Below the pieces are notes generated by a model, which ran no database searches, was not told where the DNA came from, and was given only the letters and a program-made list of their open reading frames with translations. 58,795 bases of DNA from Clostridia bacterium. GTDB lineage: Bacteria > Bacillota > Clostridia > Christensenellales > CAG-138. Below, piece after piece: positions 9,101-16,961 of this stretch. The position numbers were made by a program, and so were the translations under genes. How positions within the stretch are numbered: the first letter of the stretch is position 1; the number at the start of each line of letters is the position of its first letter. Location: contig JAFPWD010000009.1 of the NCBI GenBank assembly GCA_017395105.1, forward strand, positions 1 to 58,795, given 5' to 3'.

Positions 9101-9592
9101 CTTTCATCTCGTTCCTTTCATCGTAGTATTGATTAACTATTTTGAATCTGAAAACATTTGCCTGGCCTTCGCTCGCCGCATCGCTTTGTTCTGTATACGC
9201 AAGCCATTGAAAATAGTGCGTCAGTTCATGCACGAACGAACCGAGCGCCATTTCGCATTGATCGTATACGGTATCTATCGTATTCGCTTTATCTATAAGC
9301 GCGGGTATCTTTATTCTCGGCGGGCGGCTCTCAAACCATTTGAAGCTCCCGTACGCTTCCTTTCCGTTCGCCAGAGTGACCGTTTCACGGTTCAGAATGT
9401 AAACCGTAAGTGAACAGGGAAAACATACTTTTTCCTAAGCCAGCGCGCAAAAGAGCAAAATAGCTTTTTCAGCTCAGGATCAACGCCGTTTTCAAAAAGC
9501 AGCGAAATGCCCTTGCTCTCGGTTTCGGGAGGGTTTGCCTTTTCAAATCGCTGCCATAGATTTAATCGCTTCTTATACATGTTTTTTGTCAA
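9069..9592 (-). pseudogene. frameshifted HELTH-motif metalloprotease
   Basis: Two minus-strand frames make one protein. The first (from 9592, TTG, or ATG 9580) ends with FPVHLRFTF and stop near 9392. The second continues the same theme from about 9410: YILNRETVTLANGKEAYGSF, then RPPRIKIPALIDKA, then the zinc motif HELTHYFQW and a trailing SEGQAN. The two frames are offset by exactly the loss of one base, located near 9408-9413 (CACTTACGG). The joined product of about 175 residues would be a small zinc-dependent peptidase-like protein with a HExxH helix. As written it is broken; a sequencing error cannot be excluded. Confidence 0.6.
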
Positions 9593-9665
9593 TAATCGCT
9601 TGCCGCACTATAAAAGCTCGGCATTTTCAGCAGCTCCTTTGCAAATAAACATATATGATAATAAC

Positions 9666-9851
9666 ATACAAGATATTTATTGTCAACTTGTCGTCCGGTA
9701 CCATAGGGGAGAGATAAGCAAGGAAGAATACGATCGTTGGCGCTATAACTACCCGAAATACGACACCACTCAGAACTGGGCAAGAGTTCCGTCCAAAGGA
9801 TACAGCGATGCGCTCGCTGAAGCTTTCAAGGACAAACTCACAACAGACTAA
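9666..9851 (+). pseudogene. orphan C-terminal coding remnant, unidentified
   Basis: From about 9666 to the stop at 9851 the plus strand reads like the C-terminus of a real protein (RGEISKEEYDRWRYNYP, then TTQNWARVPSKG and DALAEAF). There is no plausible start or upstream domain: the frame enters sequence antisense to the metalloprotease. It resembles the charged tails seen on mobile-element proteins, but I cannot name the family. A gene remnant is the best description. Confidence 0.35.
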
Positions 9852-9887
9852 ATTCATTTTAAATAACCTCGCAAAAGCAAAATAATA

Positions 9888-9929
9888 AGAGCTAACCGAC
9901 AGTTCAAAAGTCAAGTTAGCTCTGTTATT
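9888..9929. terminator. terminator-like hairpin
   Basis: AGAGCTAAC (9888-9896) pairs perfectly with GTTAGCTCT (9915-9923), flanked by A/T-rich runs on both sides, so it could act in either direction. Confidence 0.5.
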
Positions 9930-10028
9930 TATTGAGTAATGCTTAAAGTGTTGTCAAAACGTTGTCACGAGGCTATATTTACCTCTAAAAAACCATTATT
10001 TATAAGGCTTTTTCAACGTTTGGGGATT

Positions 10029-10038
10029 ATTCCCACTC
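10029..10038 (-). repeat. distal direct repeat of the guaA 3' end (candidate att site)
   Basis: On the minus strand the sequence reads GAGTGGGAAT followed by A. In frame it is ACA GTA GAG TGG GAA TAA, that is T-V-E-W-E-stop, the same C-terminus as GuaA (T-I-E-W-E-stop) about 2.9 kb away. I interpret it as the displaced end of guaA left by site-specific integration. Confidence 0.6.
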
Positions 10039-10281
10039 TACTGTACTTAACACTTTTTGTTTATAGATTGTGTTCCGTGCTGCACAGCGTGTCTTTGACT
10101 ACTCATAGTGTCCGTATTATCCGGCCTTGCCGCCGCGATGTTATCAATTTGTTATCAGCGTTGATAACGGTATAGGCGGCATAGCTGTGTCTTACATACT
10201 AATAGTATAACGTTTGTTGTCGATGATTTCAAGAGAGTAAAAACAATTAATCACATTTTTTATTAATGCTCCATCATCCAA

Positions 10282-12672
10282 CTATCTTCTATCGGTTGTT
10301 ACGGCTCGGTTTCTGATTTCTTCACACCAAGCATCTATTGTTTTCAAGGCAGCTGTTCCAAGGTGAGCTTTGATATGAGGCTCATTGAGCAACCTTATAA
10401 AACAAAGGATCTCTTTGGCTGTTCGAAGTTTTTCCGGTTCAGAAATAACGGAAAAATAATCAATCTGCATATTCCGTGTTTGGTCGCGGCGGTGGCTTCC
10501 TTCATTCAGGACTAATCGGTACATAAGGTTCTTGAAGTAAACTCTGAATTCTTCTTCATCAATGCCGGCCAGGATTTCGTCATCGGTCGATACTTTATCG
10601 ATGCCTTTTTTGTACTCAAATGTTGAGAAAGCTTCCATAACCTGTCTTATGACATTGCCAATAATCAGTTTATTTTCGGTTGAGCCGTGTGCATAGTCAT
10701 ACACCATTTTAATCAAGGAAGTGTATTCGTTTCGGTTGTTATGCTCGAACCTTGAAATTTCATTTGCGTGCAGTTCTTTCGGTGAAAAAGAAAAGGCGTT
10801 TTGACCATTGTAACGATGAGTATAATCAGACTTCAATTCATCAAGCATTTTAATAACGTCAAGCGCAGTAAACAGATCATGAGTCATAACAATGGCTCTA
10901 GTGTCGGAATTCCTAAGCAAAAACTTACCAAGTTCATATTTTAGATAAGAAAGGATTCCAACCCGGTTCTCGAAATCATAGCTTGAAACGGGATCATCAA
11001 TTACAAGCAAATATTCTTGAGAGTATGCAGTGTCTCGACTTTTTCTTTCAAGTATATCCGTAAAAAAGTAACATAAACCTATGATGTTTCGTTCTCCAAC
11101 AGACACATCCTTTGGCCGAACGGGATGACCATTACACAAAAGCTTATAGGTTCTGCCTTCGATGCATATTTGCATGCGGCTTTCAGAGAAAAAAACATAC
11201 TTTAATCCAGCATTAATCACGTCGATAGCAATTTGGATACTGTCCCTCTGCGCATTCAGACTATTAAGTCTGGTCTGTTTTTCGTCGCGAAGAGCAGTGG
11301 CTGTATCATAGGCTCTTTGTACAGCTTCCTTTTCTGCAAGCTTCTTATCATATTTTCTTGCATATTCTATTATGTCCCAGTGGGCAATTTCGTTATTGAT
11401 CCTGGTCAATTCACCCTTTATAGGAATAGTATTAGTTACAGTACCATTATAAGCAACCCGCTCGCGCTCAAGCTGTTGTAAGTTTGCACTCAAAACCGAA
11501 AGAGCGTCCCCGATTGTCCCTAGTTGCTCTGTAATAGGTGTATATGGATCATCGATTTTGGCCTGGAGTAAACTGTTGTTGCGTTCGATTGTTGAATTAA
11601 CAATGGCGATCTGATCAACACATAATTGATACGAAGAGAGACTGCTAAAGCTATTCAGGTCAAGCGACATAGTGGATGCAAATAACTCCCGAAGACTGTT
11701 CTGATGATTTTGAACTTCTTCGGATAAAACCTTTTGAATGCTTGCGATTAAACCGCTTTTATACTCCTCGGACAGTACCTGATGACACTTAGGACAGAAG
11801 ACTAGTTCGGGTGAACTGAATTCATGCGCAGTTTCCCGTAATTCCCCCCCTTGCCCTGATTGTACAAGACTAAGCAAGCGCTGCTCTCTTTCACTCAATT
11901 CAGGATGATCAATACGTTGGCTCAGCAATGTATCCCCGTTCTCAACGCTATAATGCAAGAAATATGGCAGTACTGATGGAACAGGAGTATAAATCATGGA
12001 TGTTCCACTTTGAGCTGCCCTAAGCTTGCTAAGTTCTTGACTATAATCTACAATTAGTTCATCTCTCGTTTTCGTCGGAGAAAGGGCGACAAAGTCCATA
12101 TAAGTATTGTCGTTAACAGATGCGTTCCTACGTAACCCGTCTATTATACGTTTCCTTCCAGCCCAACCGTCATCCTGCCGCAACACAGCATGCATTTTAT
12201 CGATATAGTACTTTGGAGAGTTGGGATTTGTATGGTCTAGATACTCACCAAGTTGCACGTTTTTGAGAGAGCATTTTTCTTCTGCGATCCGCAATTCTTC
12301 TGTTGCGTTTGCTATTAACTCTTCCAATCCAGCTTGTTCCCCAAGCATAACGATCGAGCCGAGCCCGTCTTCCTGAATATGAACATTACTGTTAATGTAG
12401 TCTTCATCAAAAACATAAATATGTTTTTTCTCATCCTCTGATAATGTAATCTCGTTACCTTGATCATCAAGCGGCTTTGCAATTTGAATATTATCTGTGG
12501 CAAAGTCTTTGATGGTATTGAACGCGCGAGCAATGGTGCTCTTTCCAGAACCATTCCTACCATAAAGGAGGACGGCCTTCAATGGATTGTTTCCATCCAT
12601 AAGAATGGGGAGCTGTGTGTACGAAGTAAAACTTGCCCCTTGTATCCCGATCTTTTTTACGTTTTTTAGCAT
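10282..12672 (-). CDS. RloC/PrrC-like AAA_13 ATPase with zinc hook
   Basis: A 796-residue SMC/Rad50-like ATPase of the AAA_13 class, which includes the anticodon nucleases PrrC and RloC. Walker A GRNGSGKS is at 38-45. Two long coiled-coil arms flank a CPKC zinc hook (Cys293, Cys296). The ABC signature SVGERN lies near 526, Walker B LVIDDPVSSYD near 558 and the H-loop VMTHD follows. The C-terminal domain ends with a conserved-looking RLVLNEGSH. RloC proteins defend against phage by cutting tRNA anticodons; I cannot confirm the nuclease Arg/Glu/His triad by eye. The start at 12672 is chosen for the AGGAGG site 4 nt upstream; the frame is open to 12786 and beyond. Its AT-rich composition and position behind guaA suggest horizontal transfer. 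Confidence 0.8.
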   Translation of the reverse strand: MLKNVKKIGIQGASFTSYTQLPILMDGNNPLKAVLLYGRNGSGKSTIARAFNTIKDFATDNIQIAKPLDDQGNEITLSEDEKKHIYVFDEDYINSNVHIQEDGLGSIVMLGEQAGLEELIANATEELRIAEEKCSLKNVQLGEYLDHTNPNSPKYYIDKMHAVLRQDDGWAGRKRIIDGLRRNASVNDNTYMDFVALSPTKTRDELIVDYSQELSKLRAAQSGTSMIYTPVPSVLPYFLHYSVENGDTLLSQRIDHPELSEREQRLLSLVQSGQGGELRETAHEFSSPELVFCPKCHQVLSEEYKSGLIASIQKVLSEEVQNHQNSLRELFASTMSLDLNSFSSLSSYQLCVDQIAIVNSTIERNNSLLQAKIDDPYTPITEQLGTIGDALSVLSANLQQLERERVAYNGTVTNTIPIKGELTRINNEIAHWDIIEYARKYDKKLAEKEAVQRAYDTATALRDEKQTRLNSLNAQRDSIQIAIDVINAGLKYVFFSESRMQICIEGRTYKLLCNGHPVRPKDVSVGERNIIGLCYFFTDILERKSRDTAYSQEYLLVIDDPVSSYDFENRVGILSYLKYELGKFLLRNSDTRAIVMTHDLFTALDVIKMLDELKSDYTHRYNGQNAFSFSPKELHANEISRFEHNNRNEYTSLIKMVYDYAHGSTENKLIIGNVIRQVMEAFSTFEYKKGIDKVSTDDEILAGIDEEEFRVYFKNLMYRLVLNEGSHRRDQTRNMQIDYFSVISEPEKLRTAKEILCFIRLLNEPHIKAHLGTAALKTIDAWCEEIRNRAVTTDRR

Positions 12673-12932
12673 AACGCCTCCTGGATCATTATTAGTAAAT
12701 TCTATCCCCTTGCTATCTGCAGCTTTTATAGCTTTTGATATACTCAATACACCAATTGGGATCGATGCTAAGCCTATCCCCGTCATATCTTCATCAACAA
12801 ACCTTTCGGTATCATTCCTTTTCTGGGCAACCGGTCGGAATCGGAATGATGACCGATAAAAGGCTTGTTATCAAAGACGGATTTGATACCCGAAAAAGGC
12901 TTGTATTTATTGCCTTTTTTAAGTTCGATATC
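12673..12932. other. spacer between the island ATPase and guaA
   Basis: This holds the ATPase leader and an imperfect direct repeat: AAAAGGCTTGT occurs at 12858-12868 and 12894-12904, 36 nt apart, within a longer similar context. The minus-strand frame continues open for 47 codons after the guaA stop, which is not significant at this length. No integrase is present. Confidence 0.4.
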
Positions 12933-13916
12933 TCATTCCCACTCGATAGTTCCGGTGGGCTTAGGTGTCAAATCGAACAACACGCGGTTCACACCCTTGA
13001 CCTCATTGGTGATGCGCTCGGTGATATGCGAAAGCAGCTCGAAGGGAACGGGCTCGACCGTGGCGCTCATGGCATCAACGGTATTGACCGCGCGAAGGAT
13101 GCAGGGCCATTCGTCGCAGCGCTTGCCGTCCTTGATGCCGACGGACTTAAAATCGGGGATTGCGGTGAAATACTGCCAAACCTTGCCCTCAAGACCCGCT
13201 TTTGCGAACTCTTCACGCAGGATCGCATCGCTTTCGCGCACGGCTTCGAGCCTGTCGCGGGTGATGGCGCCGAGGCAGCGCACGCCGAGACCGGGCCCGG
13301 GGAAGGGCTGGCGGTAGACCATGCCGTGGGGAAGGCCGAGCGCCTCGCCGACAACGCGCACCTCGTCCTTAAAGAGGATGCGAACGGGCTCGACCAGCTC
13401 AAAATCGAGATCATCGGGCAGGCCGCCGGCGTTGTGGTGCGCCTTGATGCCGTGTTCGCTCTCGAGAATATCGGGCCAGATGGTGCCTTGGGCAAGGAAT
13501 TCGATGCCGTCGAGCTTGCGCGCTTCCTCGGCGAAAACCTCGATAAATTCGCCGCCGATGATCTTGCGCTTGGTCTCGGGATCGGCAACGCCCGCAAGCT
13601 TGTCGAGGAAACGGTCGACCGCATCAACATAGACGAGGTTTGCGTCCATCTCGTCCTTGAAAACGCGGATGACCTGCTCGGGCTCGCCCTTGCGGAGCAG
13701 ACCGTGGTTGACGTGAACGCAAACGAGCTGCTTGCCGATGGCCTTGATAAGAAGCGCGGCAACGACCGAAGAATCGACGCCGCCGGAGAGGGCGAGAAGA
13801 ACCTTTTTATCGCCGACCTGCGCGCGAATATCCGCGATCTGCTCGGCAATGAAGGCTTCGGCGAGCGCCTTGTTGGTGATGCGCTCCATGGTTTCGGGTC
13901 TTGTAAGAATTGGCAT
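12933..13916 (-). CDS. guaA: GMP synthase, ATP-pyrophosphatase subunit lacking the amidotransferase
   Basis: GuaA converts XMP to GMP. This 327-residue protein begins directly with the ATP-pyrophosphatase domain (PP-loop LSGGVDSS, residues 43-50) and ends with the dimerisation domain and canonical KPTGTIEWE. Other hallmarks are HVNHGLLRKGE, HHNAGGLP and QPFPGPGLGVR. The N-terminal glutamine amidotransferase (about 190 residues in the one-chain enzyme) is absent, and the clear GGAGG site 8 nt before the ATG shows this is not truncation by start choice. It therefore resembles the two-subunit arrangement known from archaea and needs a separate GATase or free ammonia. A TATAAT-like -10 lies at 13946-13951. 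Its 3' end carries a candidate integration site. Confidence 0.93.
   Translation of the reverse strand: MPILTRPETMERITNKALAEAFIAEQIADIRAQVGDKKVLLALSGGVDSSVVAALLIKAIGKQLVCVHVNHGLLRKGEPEQVIRVFKDEMDANLVYVDAVDRFLDKLAGVADPETKRKIIGGEFIEVFAEEARKLDGIEFLAQGTIWPDILESEHGIKAHHNAGGLPDDLDFELVEPVRILFKDEVRVVGEALGLPHGMVYRQPFPGPGLGVRCLGAITRDRLEAVRESDAILREEFAKAGLEGKVWQYFTAIPDFKSVGIKDGKRCDEWPCILRAVNTVDAMSATVEPVPFELLSHITERITNEVKGVNRVLFDLTPKPTGTIEWE
12935..12944 (-). repeat. guaA: proximal direct repeat at the guaA stop (candidate att site)
   Basis: GAGTGGGAAT spans the last three codons of guaA and the first base of its stop. The same 10 bases recur at 10029-10038 in the same orientation. From what I recall, the 3' end of guaA is an established integration hotspot with a core like GAGTGGGA. 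Confidence 0.6.
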
Positions 13917-14033
13917 AGGTTTATCCTCCGTGGAAATTTCGCGTTATTATACCATAATTTGAGCGGGAAGAAAAGAGCGGCGAACGCTTTTTTTGCGAAC
14001 ACCGCGAGGCGAATAAGCAATCATTCCCTCCTA

Positions 14034-14855
14034 TCAACGCTTTGCAGTGTTTTTGATGGCTTCTCGTGATGCTGAGCTTAGATTTGGACAATCCGCAAAG
14101 GTATCATCAATCAGTAGAGTATGCTTGGGGAGAACTACATTTACCAAGTTGGGGCAATTGCCAAAAGCTTTACTACCAATGCTTGTAACGCTGTTTGGTA
14201 TCACGATACTTGTAAGGCCGGTGCAACCGCGAAAAGTGCAATCTGCAATGCTTGTAACGCTGTCTGGTATCACGATACTTGTCAGACTGGTGCACCATTC
14301 AAAAACGGCGCCACCAATGCTTGTAACGCTTCTTGGTATCACGATGTTTGTAAGGCTGGTGCAACCGCGAAAAGCGCAATCGGCAATGCTCGTAACGCTG
14401 TCAGGTATTACGACACTTGTAAGTGCGGTGCAATCGCCAAAAGCTTCCCAACCAATGCTTTTAACACCATAAGGTATCACGATGCTTGTAAGGCTGCTGC
14501 ACCCTTCAAAAACGGCATCACCAATGCTTGTAACGCTTCTTGGTATCACGATGTTTGTAAGGCTGGTGCAACCCCAAAAAGCCTCATCGCCAATGCAAGT
14601 AACGCTGGTTGGAAGCACAACATTGGTTTTATTGCCCTTATATTTAAGTAACATACCTTCGGCAATAACAAAGTCCGATGTGTCGCTGCTATGAACGGTA
14701 GAGTTTTGTGCGGAATTCTCGGAAAGCAGATAGTTGTTTATCGCCTTTGCAACGACAAACGCCGAGCCGCAGCTCGAGCAGATATCAGCATCCTTTTTAT
14801 TATCAACTTCGAGGTCCGCACCGCAGTTGGTGCATTTTGCGTTTACGATTGGCAT
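14034..14855 (-). CDS. zinc-ribbon plus leucine-rich-repeat (LRR_5/BspA-type) protein
   Basis: This 273-residue protein starts with a zinc ribbon (CTNCGAD, then CSSCGSA; Cys8, Cys11, Cys26, Cys29) and a short linker. Seven 23-residue repeats of the type SVTSIGxxAFxGCTSLTxIVIPx follow (about 83-244). BspA-type repeats are usually on surface proteins, but there is no signal peptide here, and the zinc ribbon suggests a cytoplasmic location. The start at 14855 uses GGAGG at the proper distance, although the frame is open to 14870. The leader from GGAGG through ATGCCAAT is nearly identical to that of guaA just downstream. Function unknown; probably protein-protein interaction. Confidence 0.8.
   Translation of the reverse strand: MPIVNAKCTNCGADLEVDNKKDADICSSCGSAFVVAKAINNYLLSENSAQNSTVHSSDTSDFVIAEGMLLKYKGNKTNVVLPTSVTCIGDEAFWGCTSLTNIVIPRSVTSIGDAVFEGCSSLTSIVIPYGVKSIGWEAFGDCTALTSVVIPDSVTSIADCAFRGCTSLTNIVIPRSVTSIGGAVFEWCTSLTSIVIPDSVTSIADCTFRGCTGLTSIVIPNSVTSIGSKAFGNCPNLVNVVLPKHTLLIDDTFADCPNLSSASREAIKNTAKR
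14124..14609 (-). repeat. seven tandem 69-bp repeats encoding LRR units
   Basis: The 23-codon repeat unit is repeated seven times with high nucleotide similarity between units (for example around 14240-14290, 14300-14350 and 14510-14560). This suggests recent expansion and scope for copy-number change by slippage or recombination. Confidence 0.8.
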
Positions 14856-14918
14856 AGATTTATCCTCCAAATGTGTTTTATATAATTATATCACGAAAAA
14901 GCGAATGCGAAAAGCGTT

Positions 14919-15395
14919 TTATCTCCGCTCCGTAATCATCTCCACGCCCTCGGGCAGCTCCTTCATCCTTTCCCGCAGGAAGGTTGGGTAGAAGTACTCG
15001 TTTTCAAGATCAGCAACATCGAGCCATTTAAACTCGAGCGTATGGTGGCGCTCCTTAATAATGAAGCTTTTGCCGCGCGAAATAAGGTCGGTATCGGAGC
15101 AGTCGATGAGGATATAGAAGCAGATCTCGTGGAAGCTTTCGCCGCTGCCCTCCTCGGTGAAGAAGCTTTGCGCGATATAGAGCGGGCGCACCACCTTCGC
15201 TTCGATGCCGAGCTCCTCTCGAAGCTCGCGCAGAGCGGCTTCTTCGGCGGTCTCGCCCAACGCGATCTTACCGCCCGGCAGGTAGAAATAGGGTGAGCGC
15301 TCGTCGCTCATTGCAAGCACCCTGTTTTCGTTCATTATGACGGCTGCTGCGCGCAGATTGAAGCGCTTTCCCTCGGTTTTGAAGGTGATATCCAT
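14919..15395 (-). CDS. Nudix hydrolase
   Basis: A 158-residue Nudix protein. The Nudix box is complete at residues 42-64 (GKIALGETAEEAAL then RELREELGI), giving the metal-binding glutamates for hydrolysis of nucleoside-diphosphate-linked substrates. The sequence LPGGKIALGE resembles MutT/ADP-ribose type enzymes, but the substrate cannot be assigned. It is probably a stand-alone gene. Confidence 0.88.
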   Translation of the reverse strand: MDITFKTEGKRFNLRAAAVIMNENRVLAMSDERSPYFYLPGGKIALGETAEEAALRELREELGIEAKVVRPLYIAQSFFTEEGSGESFHEICFYILIDCSDTDLISRGKSFIIKERHHTLEFKWLDVADLENEYFYPTFLRERMKELPEGVEMITERR

Positions 15396-15564
15396 ACTTG
15401 CCTCCCTGTCGATTATAATGAGGGATTATATCATATTTCGAGCATGAATAAAAGCAAAAACGAGGGCTGCTTCAAGAATTATTATCAAATATGAATAGAA
15501 TCCGATGCTCGCAATATAATTTAGCGACAGAAAAGCGAAAGCACGGAAGGAGAAGCATCAAGAA

Positions 15565-16605
15565 ATGATAGGAAGAGAGTTTTTGAAGCGTATGGCTGTG
15601 TTAGCTTGTTCGGCGGGAATGCTGCTGATAACGGCTTGCGGCGGCGTACCGTTTGGGCTGACGGAGGATGCGAAACCACCCTTGCCCACAACCGAAGGGG
15701 CGACGGGAGCTTCACCCGATCCGCTTGTGTCCGCTTCGCCGGCGCCGAACATGGATCTTACGCCCGATACCGCGGTGAACAGCGGAATGGGGGAGCAGAA
15801 AGCGCCCGAAGCCGAGAGTGTTCGACTAACGCTTCATTTTATAACCGATGAGGGCTATGTTCTGCCCGTTTCGGAGCGGATCGAGAAGCAGGACGGCATT
15901 GCGCGGGCGTGCCTAATGCGGCTCATAGCTTCGGATGATACGGCAAACGAGCTGAGATCGCAGGGACTCAATGCGCCGATCCCGGCGGGAACGCAGATCG
16001 CCCTTACGATAGAAGGCGGCGAGGCGCGGGTGAACCTTTCGGGGATGAGCGCGCTTGAAAGCGGGGAAAGGGAGCAAGCCTTGTATACGGCGATCGTAAA
16101 TACGCTTACGCAGTTCCCTTCGGTTCAGGTTGTAACGATAACCTTGAATGGAGCAGAAGGGGAGACCGAAAACGGCTCCATTCCGCCGAAAAAGGCGGGG
16201 CAGTATGCTCTCAATCCCGAGAACATCGCGATAGAAACGGGAGCGGATGGAGAATTATCGGCATTAACGCTCTATTTCCCGAATGAATCGGGCAGCCTTT
16301 TCGTTCCGATAACGAGGTACGTCGGCGGCAAAACAGGCCTTGTTTCGGCGATATCTCATCTTGCAGCGGGAACAGCGCTTTCGGGGCTGCGCTCGTGCTT
16401 TCCTGAAAACACGCTGATACTCGGTGCTGCGATCGAGAACGGGATACTGAGCGTGAACTGCTCGGATGATTTTATGAAGATAAAAGAAACGCCCGAGCTT
16501 TACACTCTTGCAATGCAGAGCGTGATGCTCACGGCAAGAGAGTTTGGAAGCGTGGACGAGATTCGATTCATGGTGAACGGAATCGCTTTTGAACCCGAAA
16601 ACTGA
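15565..16605 (+). CDS. GerM-like spore germination lipoprotein with two GerMN domains
   Basis: A 346-residue lipoprotein: hydrophobic signal and lipobox ITACG (Cys25), a Pro/Ser/Ala-rich linker (about 35-75), then two similar domains (about 85-200 and 215-345). Each has the GerMN pattern: L.LYF or LTLHF at the start, ALESG or SHLAAGT in the middle, and a V..Q.V.T or LYTLAMQSVMLT helix before a final strand. GerMN proteins act in spore cortex and germination in Bacillus. The gene is followed by a strong terminator, so it is monocistronic. The symbol gerM is not assigned because orthology cannot be tested here. Confidence 0.75.
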   Translation: MIGREFLKRMAVLACSAGMLLITACGGVPFGLTEDAKPPLPTTEGATGASPDPLVSASPAPNMDLTPDTAVNSGMGEQKAPEAESVRLTLHFITDEGYVLPVSERIEKQDGIARACLMRLIASDDTANELRSQGLNAPIPAGTQIALTIEGGEARVNLSGMSALESGEREQALYTAIVNTLTQFPSVQVVTITLNGAEGETENGSIPPKKAGQYALNPENIAIETGADGELSALTLYFPNESGSLFVPITRYVGGKTGLVSAISHLAAGTALSGLRSCFPENTLILGAAIENGILSVNCSDDFMKIKETPELYTLAMQSVMLTAREFGSVDEIRFMVNGIAFEPEN

Positions 16606-16705
16606 AATATGGCGCAGAGTCCGAAACTGATAATAAGCATGGGTGTGCGCTGATTTTTTAAAGCCCGATAATGTTTATTATACCGAGTTAAACTGAGATA
16701 ATAAT

Positions 16706-16745
16706 GCCGTTTGACCTATGAAAAACACGGTCGAACGGCTTTTTT
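16706..16745 (+). terminator. strong rho-independent terminator
   Basis: An 11-bp stem (16706-16716 with 16729-16739, one G-T pair) is followed by six T residues. Confidence 0.75.
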
Positions 16746-16889
16746 GGATATTTTTTCAAAATATATTGTGTTTTATTCATGACCGATAAAAATAGTATTA
16801 ATTATGGCAACAAAAGCACAATTAAGTGGATGATTTGTCAGAAATTTAAGATGTAATTTAAAAAATGCGGCAAAAATCGAAAAAAATAC

Positions 16890-16918
16890 TTGGAATAAAT
16901 CGGAATTTGGTGTATAAT
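16890..16918 (+). promoter_or_regulatory. sigma-A type promoter of the NlpC/P60 gene
   Basis: TTGGAA (16890-16895), 17 nt, TATAAT (16913-16918). Transcription would begin near 16925, which supports the GTG at 16962 over the TTG at 16923. Confidence 0.65.
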
Positions 16919-16961
16919 ACTCTTGCATAGTATTGAATTTGAAAGGTTGGTAATTTATACC

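Larger units (their letters stand above)
9852..10281. other. intergenic decayed region with repeats and one island boundary
   Basis: No convincing gene is present in these 430 nt. They hold a hairpin (9888-9923), the distal copy of the guaA-end repeat (10029-10038), repeated TTATCA/TGATAA motifs (10141-10168, including the inverted pair GTTATCA/TGATAAC at 10151-10168) and an inverted repeat ATACTA-A-TAGTAT (10196-10208). The composition is AT-rich relative to the flanks. It reads like the worn edge of a mobile island. Confidence 0.45.
16606..16961. other. long leader/intergenic region
   Basis: This 356-nt AT-rich stretch holds the terminator of the GerM-like gene and the promoter of the downstream hydrolase. 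I looked for a ydaO-type c-di-AMP riboswitch, which often precedes NlpC/P60 genes, and did not find its conserved core. The segment at 16746-16889 shows nothing recognisable. Confidence 0.5.

Noticed and set aside
9939..10175. A 78-codon plus-strand frame in the decayed region
   Set aside because: It crosses the repeat at 10029 and has no site or family; likely chance.
12789..12932. Possible readthrough extension of guaA: 47 sense codons follow its TGA in frame
   Set aside because: A run of this length is not rare by chance, and GuaA normally ends with EWE exactly where this stop lies.
12735..14069. A long plus-strand open frame of 444 codons across the guaA region
   Set aside because: It is antisense to guaA, which has clear family motifs, and gives a low-complexity acidic product without a ribosome-binding site.
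14124..14609. Regular repeats that might suggest a CRISPR array
   Set aside because: The 69-bp units are in frame and encode LRR repeats; there are no unique spacers.
16746..16889. Possible ydaO-type c-di-AMP riboswitch ahead of the NlpC/P60 gene
   Set aside because: The conserved core sequences were not found, and the promoter at 16890-16918 lies downstream of this segment.
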